A stretch of 57,288 bases of DNA, from the NCBI GenBank assembly GCA_902762795.1, contig CACWPM010000042.1:1-57288 (forward strand). The letters are read 5' to 3'. Origin of the DNA: Fibrobacter succinogenes (GTDB lineage Bacteria; Fibrobacterota; Fibrobacteria; Fibrobacterales; Fibrobacteraceae). Below, one piece after another: positions 48,358 to 56,024 of this stretch (position 1 is its first letter; every line of letters starts with the position of its first letter). Under the pieces are notes generated by a model. That model was not told where the DNA came from. It was given only the letters and a program-made list of their open reading frames with translations, and ran no database searches. The position numbers and the translations under genes were made by a program.

Positions 48358-48954
48358 GTGTCATTAGAAGTAGCACTTTCTTTTTTACTATACGCATTCG
48401 TCTCGGGAATTACCCCGGGACCCGCGAACCTCTGTTCTCTCTCAGTAGCGATGGGCAGCGGGAAAAGCGCCGCCATAAAGCAGTGGTACGGACTTTTCAC
48501 CGGATACACAATCGTCTCGCTAATATCTGTTTTTATAGTTTATTTTATCAGTAGTGCATTTGAAAATTTCATCCGAGTATTTGCTTTCGTCGGAGCAATT
48601 TACATTGCATATTTGGCAATCAGCCTTTTAATTCAAGCGTTCAAGCCACTCGAAGAAATCCGCAACAGCCGCACAACCGGTAGTTTCCGCACAGGTCTTT
48701 TCGTGCAACTCACGAACGTTAAAATCATGGTGTTCTGCCTCACGGCAATCACAACCTACATTCTCCCCTACCACCAAGATTTTCCGCACTTGCTGCTGTT
48801 CGGCATACTATTGCCGCTTACAGGCCCCATCTGCAATTTGGCGTGGCTTTTCGCAGGCGTTTTACTGCAAGGGCTTTTCAAAAAGCACCACAGAATATTC
48901 TACACGCTTATGGGACTCTCGCTATTGTATTGCGCCATTGGGATTGTGAAGTGA
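48358..48954 (+). CDS. LysE/RhtB-family exporter
   Basis: A 198-residue inner-membrane protein with six hydrophobic helices. FVSGITPGPANLCSLSVAMG is the family signature (the conserved TPGP), and RTGLFVQLTNVKIMVFCLT contains the second half-motif (LTNxK). Members export amino acids such as lysine, homoserine or threonine, or small metabolites; the substrate here is unknown. The start is a GTG at 48358 with AGGT 7-8 nt upstream. It follows bioB by 20 nt, so they may form one transcript. Confidence 0.85.
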   Translation: MSLEVALSFLLYAFVSGITPGPANLCSLSVAMGSGKSAAIKQWYGLFTGYTIVSLISVFIVYFISSAFENFIRVFAFVGAIYIAYLAISLLIQAFKPLEEIRNSRTTGSFRTGLFVQLTNVKIMVFCLTAITTYILPYHQDFPHLLLFGILLPLTGPICNLAWLFAGVLLQGLFKKHHRIFYTLMGLSLLYCAIGIVK

Positions 48955-49061
48955 GGGGAAAAACGCCCTTTTTTTGTAAATCCGTAAAATTTCAAAACGA
49001 CTTCGTCTACTGATGAAGTTGTTTTACTTTAAAAAGCCCTAAAACCGAAAAACGAAAAGGC

Positions 49062-49490
49062 TTGACACAGCATAAGCAAACAGTATATCTTATTGAAGAA
49101 TCAGAGGAAACAAGCCCCTTGCTAAAAACAAAAAACAGTTTCAACAAGCCATTATTGAAAAAACTAGGTATGACTATTACGAAACAAGATGACATGCCTG
49201 ATATAATCCAATTCGATGAAGAAAAGAATTGGCTTTTCTTCGTGGATGCAGTTACCACAGATAATAAAGCAATGAGTTCAAATAGAGTCTATAAGCTCAA
49301 TGATTTAACCAAGAATGTTACCACAGGAAAAATTTATGTTTCCGCATATCCTGATTTCGAAACTTACAAGAAATTCGCTAAAGAAATTGTATGGGGGACC
49401 CATGTATGGATAGCTTCTGTGCCGGACCACATAATTCATTTTGACAATGGTAATTTATTAAAGCGTTTTTGCAAAAATCCAAACATTTAA
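49062..49490 (+). pseudogene. Remnant of a BsuBI/PstI-type restriction endonuclease (C-terminal catalytic part)
   Basis: 142 residues matching the nuclease half of BsuBI/PstI enzymes: MPDIIQFDEEKNWLFFVDAVTT (split here as MPDIIQFDEE and WLFFVDAVT), KIYVSAYPDFETYKKFAKEI, WGTHVWIASVPDHIIHF. The PD...(D/E)xx core region is retained. Complete enzymes have about 300 residues; the N-terminal helical DNA-recognition half and any partner methyltransferase are missing. The frame opens at a TTG with no Met and no ribosome spacing; the same frame runs upstream to a stop at 49014 with non-family text. A decayed restriction-modification locus is the best reading. Confidence 0.8.
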
Positions 49491-49624
49491 ATCAACCATT
49501 TCCGTAAAAATCCAAAGATTTTCACACAAAGGGCTTAAAAGTCAAACTATGTCATTGGGAAATATAGATTATTCGCCCCAAAAGGCGATTCCCGATCTAT
49601 TCCTCCCCCTTTTTATAAAATAAT

Positions 49625-49807
49625 TTATCGTTGAAACAGGCGACCCCGTCCCCATTCGCGGATCATGACCACATAAATGCTAGTTGCATTCAAGGCGAGT
49701 GTCGCGACAGGCTGCTTGCAGACTGTCATGATTGAGCCGAAGATGCTGACGCAAAGCGTCAAAGCATAAGTGGTCAAAGAGAACAAGTCCGGGGTGACAT
49801 TGCAAAA
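49625..49807 (-). pseudogene. Possible coding remnant (membrane-protein-like, minus strand)
   Basis: A 61-codon open stretch on the minus strand reads [20 protein letters not shown], then SIMTVCKQPVATLALNATSI and YVVMIREWGRGRLFQR to a stop at 49625. The composition is protein-like with one hydrophobic helix, but there is no Met start and no ribosome site, and it lies beside the restriction-enzyme remnant. It may be the tail of a lost gene. The rest of 49491-49843 holds a GACGCAAAGCGTC hairpin and no further gene. Confidence 0.3.
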
Positions 49808-49843
49808 ATATTACTATCATTCTCAGTAAGAAGGAATTTCACT

Positions 49844-50860
49844 ATGAATCTGCATTTTTTCAAGACGATTTTTGCGGTGGCGCTGGTGGCGGGCGTAGGT
49901 TGTTTTTTCGGTTGCTCTTCGGAGAAGGCCCCCGAGGTTGAGAACAACACGCTTGTCAATGTGTCTTACGATCCGACGCGTGAGTTCTATTCCAATTACA
50001 ATCATATTTTCATGAAGCATTGGAAAGAGGCGACCGGCAAGGACGTGAAGATTACGCAGTTTCATGGCGGTTCGGGCAAGCAGGCGATTGAGGTGGTGAA
50101 CGGGCTTGAAGCGGATGTGGTCACGCTCGCACTGGAATACGATGTGAACATTGTCCGTGACGCTGGGCTTATCGAAAACGGCTGGGTCAAGGAATTTCCA
50201 CGCAACAGCGCTCCTTACACTTCGACGATTGTATTTCTCGTGCGCAAGGGGAATCCCAAGAAAATCAAGGACTGGAACGATCTCGTCAAGGACGGCATCG
50301 GTATCATCACGCCAAATCCCAAAACTTCGGGCGGTGCGCGCTGGAATTATCTCGCGGCTTGGGCTTATGCAGAAAAACAGTTTAACGGAGATGAGGAGCA
50401 AGTCAAAGGTTTCATGAAGAAGCTTTACAAGAATGTTCTTGACCTCGCTTCGGGTGCGCGCGGTTCTACAAACACGTTCATTGAAGAACGCAAGGGCGAC
50501 GTGTTGCTTTCTTGGGAAAATGAGGCTTTCCTTTCGCTCAAGGATTACCCCAAGGAATATGAAATCGTGATGCCGAGTGTGAGCGTTTTGGCAGAGCCTT
50601 CTGTCGCGATTGTAGACAAAATTGTAGACAAACGCAACACACGTAAACTAGCGACGGAATACCTGAATTATCTATACTCCGATGAAGCGCAGCTTGTTGC
50701 GGCAAAGCATCATTACCGTCCGACAAACAAGGAGATTCTTGACGAGTACAAGGAATTTGACCAGAACGTCAACCTGATTACGATTGAGCATTTTGGTGGT
50801 TGGGACAAGGCGCAAGCCAAGCACTTTGCTGATGGAGCTATTTTCGACCAAATTCGCTAA
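49844..50860 (+). CDS. sbp: Sulfate/thiosulfate-binding lipoprotein of an ABC importer
   Basis: A 338-residue extracytoplasmic receptor for sulfate or thiosulfate. A lipoprotein signal ([20 protein letters not shown] or the later GCFFGC lipobox) precedes [18 protein letters not shown], the first binding loop of Sbp/CysP. Then come [22 protein letters not shown], the [18 protein letters not shown] block with sulfate-contacting residues, [24 protein letters not shown] and [17 protein letters not shown] precedes the ATG by 9 nt. The permease and ATPase genes (cysT, cysW, cysA) are not in the window. It converges with the sulfurtransferase gene, their ends overlapping by 4 nt. Confidence 0.93.
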   Translation: MNLHFFKTIFAVALVAGVGCFFGCSSEKAPEVENNTLVNVSYDPTREFYSNYNHIFMKHWKEATGKDVKITQFHGGSGKQAIEVVNGLEADVVTLALEYDVNIVRDAGLIENGWVKEFPRNSAPYTSTIVFLVRKGNPKKIKDWNDLVKDGIGIITPNPKTSGGARWNYLAAWAYAEKQFNGDEEQVKGFMKKLYKNVLDLASGARGSTNTFIEERKGDVLLSWENEAFLSLKDYPKEYEIVMPSVSVLAEPSVAIVDKIVDKRNTRKLATEYLNYLYSDEAQLVAAKHHYRPTNKEILDEYKEFDQNVNLITIEHFGGWDKAQAKHFADGAIFDQIR

Positions 50861-51861
50861 ATAAAGTAGGTCAAGTCGGATTTTTCAGTGGAGCCGAGCA
50901 TTGTCGCGACACCGCCAAGTTCTACGCCGTCAATCAGTTCTTCGGGAGCGATTCCCATCAGTTCCATCGACATTTGGCAAGCGACAAACTTTACGCCTTT
51001 TTGCCTTGCGTTTTCAATCAGTTCTTCGAGTGAAGAGACTCCGTTCTGTTTCATCACCGCACGAATCATCTTTGCGCCAAGACCGCCAAAATTCATGCGA
51101 GAAAGCCCTAGCTTTTTGGAACCTCGCGGGAGCATAAAGCTAAACATTTTTCCGATAAACGTTTTTTTGACGCGAACTTTTTCGGGCCTACGCAAAAGAC
51201 TCACACCCCAAAACGTAAAGAACATCGTCACCGGGCGACCCATTGCAGCAGCGCCATTCGCCATAATGAACGACGCAATAGCCTTATCCAAATCGCCACT
51301 GAAAACGACAAAAGTCTTGGCGTGTTCAAATTCTATTTTTTCAGGAACGGGTGCATTTTGCTTGACGATTGTCGCATAAATCACGCCATCTTTTTCACCG
51401 AGCGATTTCAATAGATTTCCCGTCCGTTCGCACCAAGTTTTGACATCAAGCGCAAATGCTTTTTCTGTCGCTTCCACTTGAAATTCATCACCGACAAAAG
51501 CATCGCGAATAACATCGTTCACTTTTACAATCGGCCCAGGACAACACAATCCCTTTGCATCGACGAAATGGATTTTGGGAACAGCATTAAGACCTCCCTC
51601 CACATTATACGCGTCAAAATCGCGATCGACAAGAATTTCTGCGACCTGCTCAGAACGATCTCCCGTCGAACAAAAAACATAAACAGGTTTATCCTTCGGA
51701 ATAGAGTCAATTTTTTTCGAAAGTTCAAAAAAAGGAATCTGGATAGCGCCATTCACGGGCCGCACAAGCACTTCGCCCGGTTCACGAACATCGAGCAATG
51801 TTGAGTTTTCCAAATCAATCTTAAAAAAATCTTTCGCAGGAAATCTTTTCACATCGGACAT
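50857..51861 (-). CDS. Rhodanese-TusA-DsrE-like sulfur carrier fusion
   Basis: A 334-residue cytosolic sulfur-transfer protein with three modules. Residues 1-95 are a rhodanese domain ([11 protein letters not shown], persulfide Cys in [13 protein letters not shown]). Residues 98-172 are a TusA domain ([19 protein letters not shown], the CPxP motif). Residues 180-334 are a DsrE/DrsE2-type domain ([45 protein letters not shown] with the candidate Cys). Such fusions pass sulfane sulfur between Cys residues; the last domain is often linked to CoA-disulfide reductases. AAGG precedes the ATG by 7 nt. It is divergent from the sulfite reductase operon; the 229-bp spacer carries promoter copy B. Confidence 0.9.
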   Translation of the reverse strand: MSDVKRFPAKDFFKIDLENSTLLDVREPGEVLVRPVNGAIQIPFFELSKKIDSIPKDKPVYVFCSTGDRSEQVAEILVDRDFDAYNVEGGLNAVPKIHFVDAKGLCCPGPIVKVNDVIRDAFVGDEFQVEATEKAFALDVKTWCERTGNLLKSLGEKDGVIYATIVKQNAPVPEKIEFEHAKTFVVFSGDLDKAIASFIMANGAAAMGRPVTMFFTFWGVSLLRRPEKVRVKKTFIGKMFSFMLPRGSKKLGLSRMNFGGLGAKMIRAVMKQNGVSSLEELIENARQKGVKFVACQMSMELMGIAPEELIDGVELGGVATMLGSTEKSDLTYFI

Positions 51862-51988
51862 GGATAGGCCTTCATCGTTTCTATTTTCAACTGCAATTAT
51901 AGAATTGATATTTTACTGCGTCCAATACAAAATTTCAATTATCTGTTATCAGAAATTTTTATAACAGCAAACCACCTTACAAGTTTAG

Positions 51989-52062
51989 ATTACTAATAAA
52001 TTAATTTTATCATATGTGATATTTATTAAGTATTGGACATGAACACTCCCCCATTCTATATT
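51989..52062 (+). promoter_or_regulatory. Sulfur-gene promoter/operator, copy B
   Basis: A 51-bp element (51989-52039), 45/51 identical to copy A at 43584. TTGGAC (52033-52038) then 18 nt then TATATT (52057-52062), the same spacing as copy A. Here the dyad is clearest: TACTAATAAAT on the left and ATTTATTAAGTA on the right, which differ by one inserted base when inverted. Drives the sulfite reductase-aprAB-cysDN operon. Confidence 0.82.
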
Positions 52063-52090
52063 TGCATACAAAAAAAATGGGAGACATTCT

Positions 52091-52951
52091 ATGGCAGTTG
52101 ATTACTCTACACTCAAAAAGGGCGGCTGGATGCGCCAAAAGCAGAAGAACAATTTTTCGCTGCGCGTTCGCGTTGTTGGCGGAAACCTCACTGCAACACA
52201 GCTTGCCAAAATCGCCGAAGTCGCTGAAAAATTTGGCGAAGGTTACGCTCACCTGACTTCGAGACAGAGCGTCGAAATTCCGTTTATCAAGCTTGAAAAT
52301 ATTGACGATGTGAAAAACGCGCTTGCCGAGGGTGGCGTAGAACCCGGCGTTTGCGGAGCACGTGTGCGTACCATTACGGCATGCCAGGGCGAAGCTGTTT
52401 GCCCGAGCGGTTGCATTGACACATACGCTATCGCCAAGGAACTTGACGACCGCTACTTTGCACGAGAACTTCCGCACAAGTTCAAATTTGGCGTGACGGG
52501 TTGCCAGAACAACTGTCTCAAGGCCGAAGAAAACGACGTAGGCATCAAGGGCGCAATCAAGGTGGATTGGCTTGAGAACAAATGCATTGGTTGCGGGCTT
52601 TGCGCAAAGGTCTGTCGTAAAGAGGCCATCAAGATTGATAACAAGAAAGTCATTTTCGACAAAGAAAAATGCAATTACTGCGGTCGTTGCTACAAGTCCT
52701 GCCCCACTGACGCGTGGAGCCACATTCACGGCTACATTGTATCGTTTGGCGGCCTCTTTGGCAACAACATCAACAAGGGCGAAACGATTATTCCGTTTGT
52801 GGAAGACAAGCAGAAGCTCTTGGACATTTGCGATGCAGCCATCCAGTTCTTTGCAGAAAATGGAAATAGTGGCGAACGTTTCAAATACACGATTGATCGA
52901 ATTGGTCGCGACGTTTTTGCAAAGAAAATCCAGGACGTGTATAACGGTTAA
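52091..52951 (+). CDS. Small dissimilatory-type sulfite reductase (siroheme Fe-S, with two ferredoxin clusters)
   Basis: A 286-residue cytosolic enzyme predicted to reduce sulfite to sulfide with six electrons. A ferredoxin-like half-domain opens the protein (NFSLRVRVVGGNLTATQL, HLTSRQSVEIPFI). The siroheme-[4Fe-4S] ligands are CQGEAVCPSGC and GVTGCQNNC (C-x5-C and C-x3-C). Two ferredoxin motifs follow, CIGCGLCAKVC and CNYCGRCYKSC. This single-subunit layout belongs to the small Dsr-like/AsrC-type reductases, not to CysI. GGGAGA precedes the ATG. It is first in an operon with APS reductase and ATP sulfurylase, so an assimilatory role is likely. Nitrite reduction is an alternative. Confidence 0.88.
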   Translation: MAVDYSTLKKGGWMRQKQKNNFSLRVRVVGGNLTATQLAKIAEVAEKFGEGYAHLTSRQSVEIPFIKLENIDDVKNALAEGGVEPGVCGARVRTITACQGEAVCPSGCIDTYAIAKELDDRYFARELPHKFKFGVTGCQNNCLKAEENDVGIKGAIKVDWLENKCIGCGLCAKVCRKEAIKIDNKKVIFDKEKCNYCGRCYKSCPTDAWSHIHGYIVSFGGLFGNNINKGETIIPFVEDKQKLLDICDAAIQFFAENGNSGERFKYTIDRIGRDVFAKKIQDVYNG

Positions 52952-52986
52952 TCCGTCCCCAGTCATAGCTAGCCAAAAGCACAAAA

Positions 52987-54759
52987 ATGAAAATTGAAAA
53001 AATAAAGACAGGCTTGCTGATTATTGGCGGCGGAACGGCTGGATGTTATGCCGCGATTACAGCCGCTGGAATACGGGATGTCGCAAATAACGCCGCGTCA
53101 AATGCCGCGGAAAATAAAGGCGACGGCCTCAAAATTCTAGTCGTCGAAAAAGCGAATATCAAGCGGAGCGGTTGCCTTGCCGCTGGCGTAAACGCGTTGA
53201 ACGCCTACATTACCGAAGGCCGCACGCCCAAGGATTACGTGGATTATGCGAAGAAGGATGCCGACGGAATCGTCCGCGAGGATTTGCTGTATAGCATTTC
53301 CGAGAAGTTCAACGAGGTCACGGCACACTTGGAAAAGCTGGGGCTTGTCATCTTGAAAGACAAGGACGGCAAGTATGTGACTCGCGGGAACCGTAACATC
53401 AAAATCAACGGCGAGAACATCAAGCCGATTTTGGCGGCGGCTGTCGCGAAGGCCCCGAACGTTCAGGTGTTGAACCACGTGAACATTTTCGATTTTTCCG
53501 TTCACGACAACAAGATTGACGGTGCTTTCGGATTCGGAATAGAGAACGACACTTTCTATGCCATCGAGGCAGATGCCGTGATTGTCGCGACAGGCGGTGC
53601 GTCCGGACTTTACCGCCCGAATAATCCGGGATTTTCGCGGCACAAGATGTGGTACCCGCCGTTCAACACGGGTGCAGGCTACGCCATGGGAATCCGTCAC
53701 GGTGCCGAGATGACGACTTTCGAGATGCGATTTATTGCGCTGCGTTGCAAGGACACGATTGCCCCGACGGGGACGCTCGCGCAGGGCGTTGGCGCCAAGC
53801 AGGTGAACGCTCTCGGCGAAGTTTACGAGACGAAGTATGGTATTTCTACATCGGAACGCGTTTACGGAACTGTGGCGGAAAACTTGGAAGGCCGCGGGCC
53901 ATGCTACTTGCGCACTGTCGGGATTTCGCCCGAACAGGAAGAATCGCTCTTGAAAGCTTACCTGAATATGGCGCCGTCGCAGACAATCCGCTGGATTGAA
54001 AACGACACGCCGTCGAAGGCGAATGTGGAAATTGAAGGGACGGAGCCCTACATCGTGGGCGGCCACACCGCAAGCGGTTACTGGGTGGATACCAATCGCG
54101 CGACGACTATTGAAGGTCTCTATGCCGCAGGCGATGTAGCAGGAGGCGCCCCGCAAAAGTACGTGACGGGAGCACTTGCCGAAGGTGAAATTGCAGCAAA
54201 GTCGGCTGTGGAATACATTAACGCAACCGTGGATCGCCACGCCCCCTTACAGGGGGCTCGCAATGACGTAGAAACCGAAGCAACCATCAAAGAAGCCGAA
54301 ATCGCAAGCCACGTCGCAGAAATCGAAACATATCTATCACAGAAAAACTCGCTGTACACTACAGAACAACTTGAAGAAGCCATGCAAATCGCCATGGACG
54401 AATATGCAGGCGGAATCACGACAGGCTACGGCTATACCGAAAAGCAGCTCAATATCGCCAAAGAAAAAATTGACGAAATCGAAAGCCTTACGGGCAAGCT
54501 TAGCGCCACCGACTTGCAAGAAGTCATGTACATCTACGAGCTAAAGGAACGCCTCACCGTTTGCAAGAGCGTCATCGCGCATCTCGCCACACGCCACGAA
54601 ACACGTTGGCATAGTTTTGCAGAAAACCTGGACTACCCCGAAAAGGACAACGCAAACTTCCGCAAGTACGTCAATTCAAGACTCGAAAACGGCGAAATCA
54701 AAATCATCTTGCGCGACCTCACCGCAGAAGGGCAAAAGAACTATGAGCATCAGCATTGA
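52987..54759 (+). CDS. aprA: Adenylylsulfate (APS) reductase, alpha subunit
   Basis: FAD protein that, with AprB, reduces APS to sulfite and AMP. The 590-residue product has the flavin loop LLIIGGGTAGCYAAITAA, the AprA active-site stretches NIKRSGCLAAGVNALNAYI, TGGASGLYRPNNPG, EMTTFEMRFIALRCKDTIAP and GAKQVNALGEVYE, and the C-terminal helical domain. Residues about 415-428 (VDRHAPLQGARNDV) are the translation of a palindromic genomic repeat and look like a recent in-frame insert. A second long loop near residues 25-45 (RDVANNAASNAAENKGDG) is also unusual. Its end overlaps aprB by 17 nt. Confidence 0.93.
   Translation: MKIEKIKTGLLIIGGGTAGCYAAITAAGIRDVANNAASNAAENKGDGLKILVVEKANIKRSGCLAAGVNALNAYITEGRTPKDYVDYAKKDADGIVREDLLYSISEKFNEVTAHLEKLGLVILKDKDGKYVTRGNRNIKINGENIKPILAAAVAKAPNVQVLNHVNIFDFSVHDNKIDGAFGFGIENDTFYAIEADAVIVATGGASGLYRPNNPGFSRHKMWYPPFNTGAGYAMGIRHGAEMTTFEMRFIALRCKDTIAPTGTLAQGVGAKQVNALGEVYETKYGISTSERVYGTVAENLEGRGPCYLRTVGISPEQEESLLKAYLNMAPSQTIRWIENDTPSKANVEIEGTEPYIVGGHTASGYWVDTNRATTIEGLYAAGDVAGGAPQKYVTGALAEGEIAAKSAVEYINATVDRHAPLQGARNDVETEATIKEAEIASHVAEIETYLSQKNSLYTTEQLEEAMQIAMDEYAGGITTGYGYTEKQLNIAKEKIDEIESLTGKLSATDLQEVMYIYELKERLTVCKSVIAHLATRHETRWHSFAENLDYPEKDNANFRKYVNSRLENGEIKIILRDLTAEGQKNYEHQH
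54231..54270. repeat. Palindromic CTCGCAATGACG repeat inside aprA
   Basis: GGATCGCCACGCCCCCTTAC followed by AGGGGGCTCGCAATGACGT. The GCCCCC/GGGGGC arms form a hairpin, and the GATCGC...CTCGCAATGACG frame matches spacer copies at 4467-4523 and 18238-18275. It is translated in frame as VDRHAPLQGARNDV. Confidence 0.8.
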
Positions 54760-55069
54760 TCAAAGCAAATGTATCGGCTGCAGGAGATGCCACGACGTAT
54801 GCCCCGGCACGCTAATCAAGATAAATGAAGACAAAAAAGCATTTATCAAATACCCCAAAGATTGCTGGGGTTGCACATCGTGCATCAAGGAATGCCCTGT
54901 TCACGCCATCCAATTTTTCCTCGGTGAAGACATTGGCGGCAAGGGAAGCAAGGTACATACCGAAAAAGTCAAGGGCGAAAAGAACGATATCGTGCGTTGG
55001 TTCTTTGAACTGAACGACGGAAGCGTCAAGACTATCGATATCGACCCCAAGGAATCTAACAAATACTAG
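54743..55069 (+). CDS. aprB: Adenylylsulfate reductase, beta (ferredoxin) subunit
   Basis: A 108-residue two-[4Fe-4S] electron-transfer subunit for AprA. Cluster ligands: [13 protein letters not shown] and [13 protein letters not shown], followed by an AprB-like tail ([20 protein letters not shown]). It is shorter than AprB of sulfate reducers (about 150 residues), lacking the long C-terminal wrap. ATG at 54743 lies inside the aprA end (overlap 17 nt), so translation is coupled; the longer in-frame upstream extension would be out of frame with aprA and is not needed. Confidence 0.92.
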   Translation: MSISIDQSKCIGCRRCHDVCPGTLIKINEDKKAFIKYPKDCWGCTSCIKECPVHAIQFFLGEDIGGKGSKVHTEKVKGEKNDIVRWFFELNDGSVKTIDIDPKESNKY

Positions 55070-55124
55070 GAGTTTCACCAAACGTTATTCCGGGCTTAAT
55101 CCGGAATTTCACAGGAGATTTAAT

Positions 55125-56024
55125 TTGAGCGAATTTTCTCACCTCGACGAGCTGGAAGCCGAAGCCATCTACATCATTCGCGAAGTCGCCGCAGAATGCG
55201 AAAAGCCTGTGATGTTGTATTCCATTGGCAAGGACAGTTCCGTCATGTTGCATTTGGCTATGAAGGCCTTTTACCCTGAAAAGCCACCTTTCCCGTTCTT
55301 GCACGTGAACACCACGTGGAAGTTCCGCGAGATGATCGAGTTCCGCGACCGCACGGCGCAAAAACTCGGCATCGAGATGTTGGAATACATCAACCAGGAC
55401 GGCGTTGATCGCGGCATCAATCCCTTTGACCATGGATCCGCCTACACCGACATCATGAAGACGCAGGCATTGAAGCAGGCTTTGAACAAGTACGGCTTTA
55501 CCGCAGCCTTTGGCGGCGGCCGCCGCGACGAAGAAAAGTCCCGCGCGAAGGAGAGAATTTTCTCGTTCCGCAATTCCGCGCACGCCTGGGATCCGAAAAA
55601 CCAGCGCCCTGAAATGTGGAAGCTTTACAACACCAAGATTAACAAGGGCGAAAGCATCCGCGTTTTCCCGATTTCGAACTGGACCGAAAAAGACATCTGG
55701 CAGTACATCAAGCGCGAAAAGATTGACATCGTTCCGCTGTACTTTGCAGCCCCGCGCCCGGTCGTGGTGCGTGACGGCAACATCATCATGGTCGATGACG
55801 AACGCTTCCCGCTGCGCAAAGGCGAAACGCCCGAAATCAAGTCGGTACGTTTCCGCACGCTCGGTTGCTACCCGCTCACGGGCGGCATTGAATCGACCGC
55901 CACGACGCTCGACGAAATCATTGACGAAACATTGAGCGCAGTATCCTCAGAACGCACATCCCGCGTGATTGACAACGAAGCCGCTGGCAGCATGGAACGC
56001 CGCAAGAGGGAGGGATATTTCTAA
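55125..56024 (+). CDS. cysD: Sulfate adenylyltransferase subunit 2
   Basis: Catalytic PAPS-reductase-fold subunit of ATP sulfurylase, sulfate + ATP to APS, with CysN. The 299-residue protein shows the PP-loop [63 protein letters not shown] and [12 protein letters not shown], as in E. coli CysD (302 residues). Start is a TTG at 55125 with AGGAG 8 nt upstream; no nearby ATG fits. Its stop overlaps the cysN ATG (TAATG). Confidence 0.96.
   Translation: MSEFSHLDELEAEAIYIIREVAAECEKPVMLYSIGKDSSVMLHLAMKAFYPEKPPFPFLHVNTTWKFREMIEFRDRTAQKLGIEMLEYINQDGVDRGINPFDHGSAYTDIMKTQALKQALNKYGFTAAFGGGRRDEEKSRAKERIFSFRNSAHAWDPKNQRPEMWKLYNTKINKGESIRVFPISNWTEKDIWQYIKREKIDIVPLYFAAPRPVVVRDGNIIMVDDERFPLRKGETPEIKSVRFRTLGCYPLTGGIESTATTLDEIIDETLSAVSSERTSRVIDNEAAGSMERRKREGYF

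Noticed and set aside
49062-49095. TTGACA-16-TATATC promoter-like pair at the endonuclease remnant
   Set aside because: It lies inside the remnant coding text and no gene starts in a suitable place downstream; coincidence in AT-rich DNA is likely.
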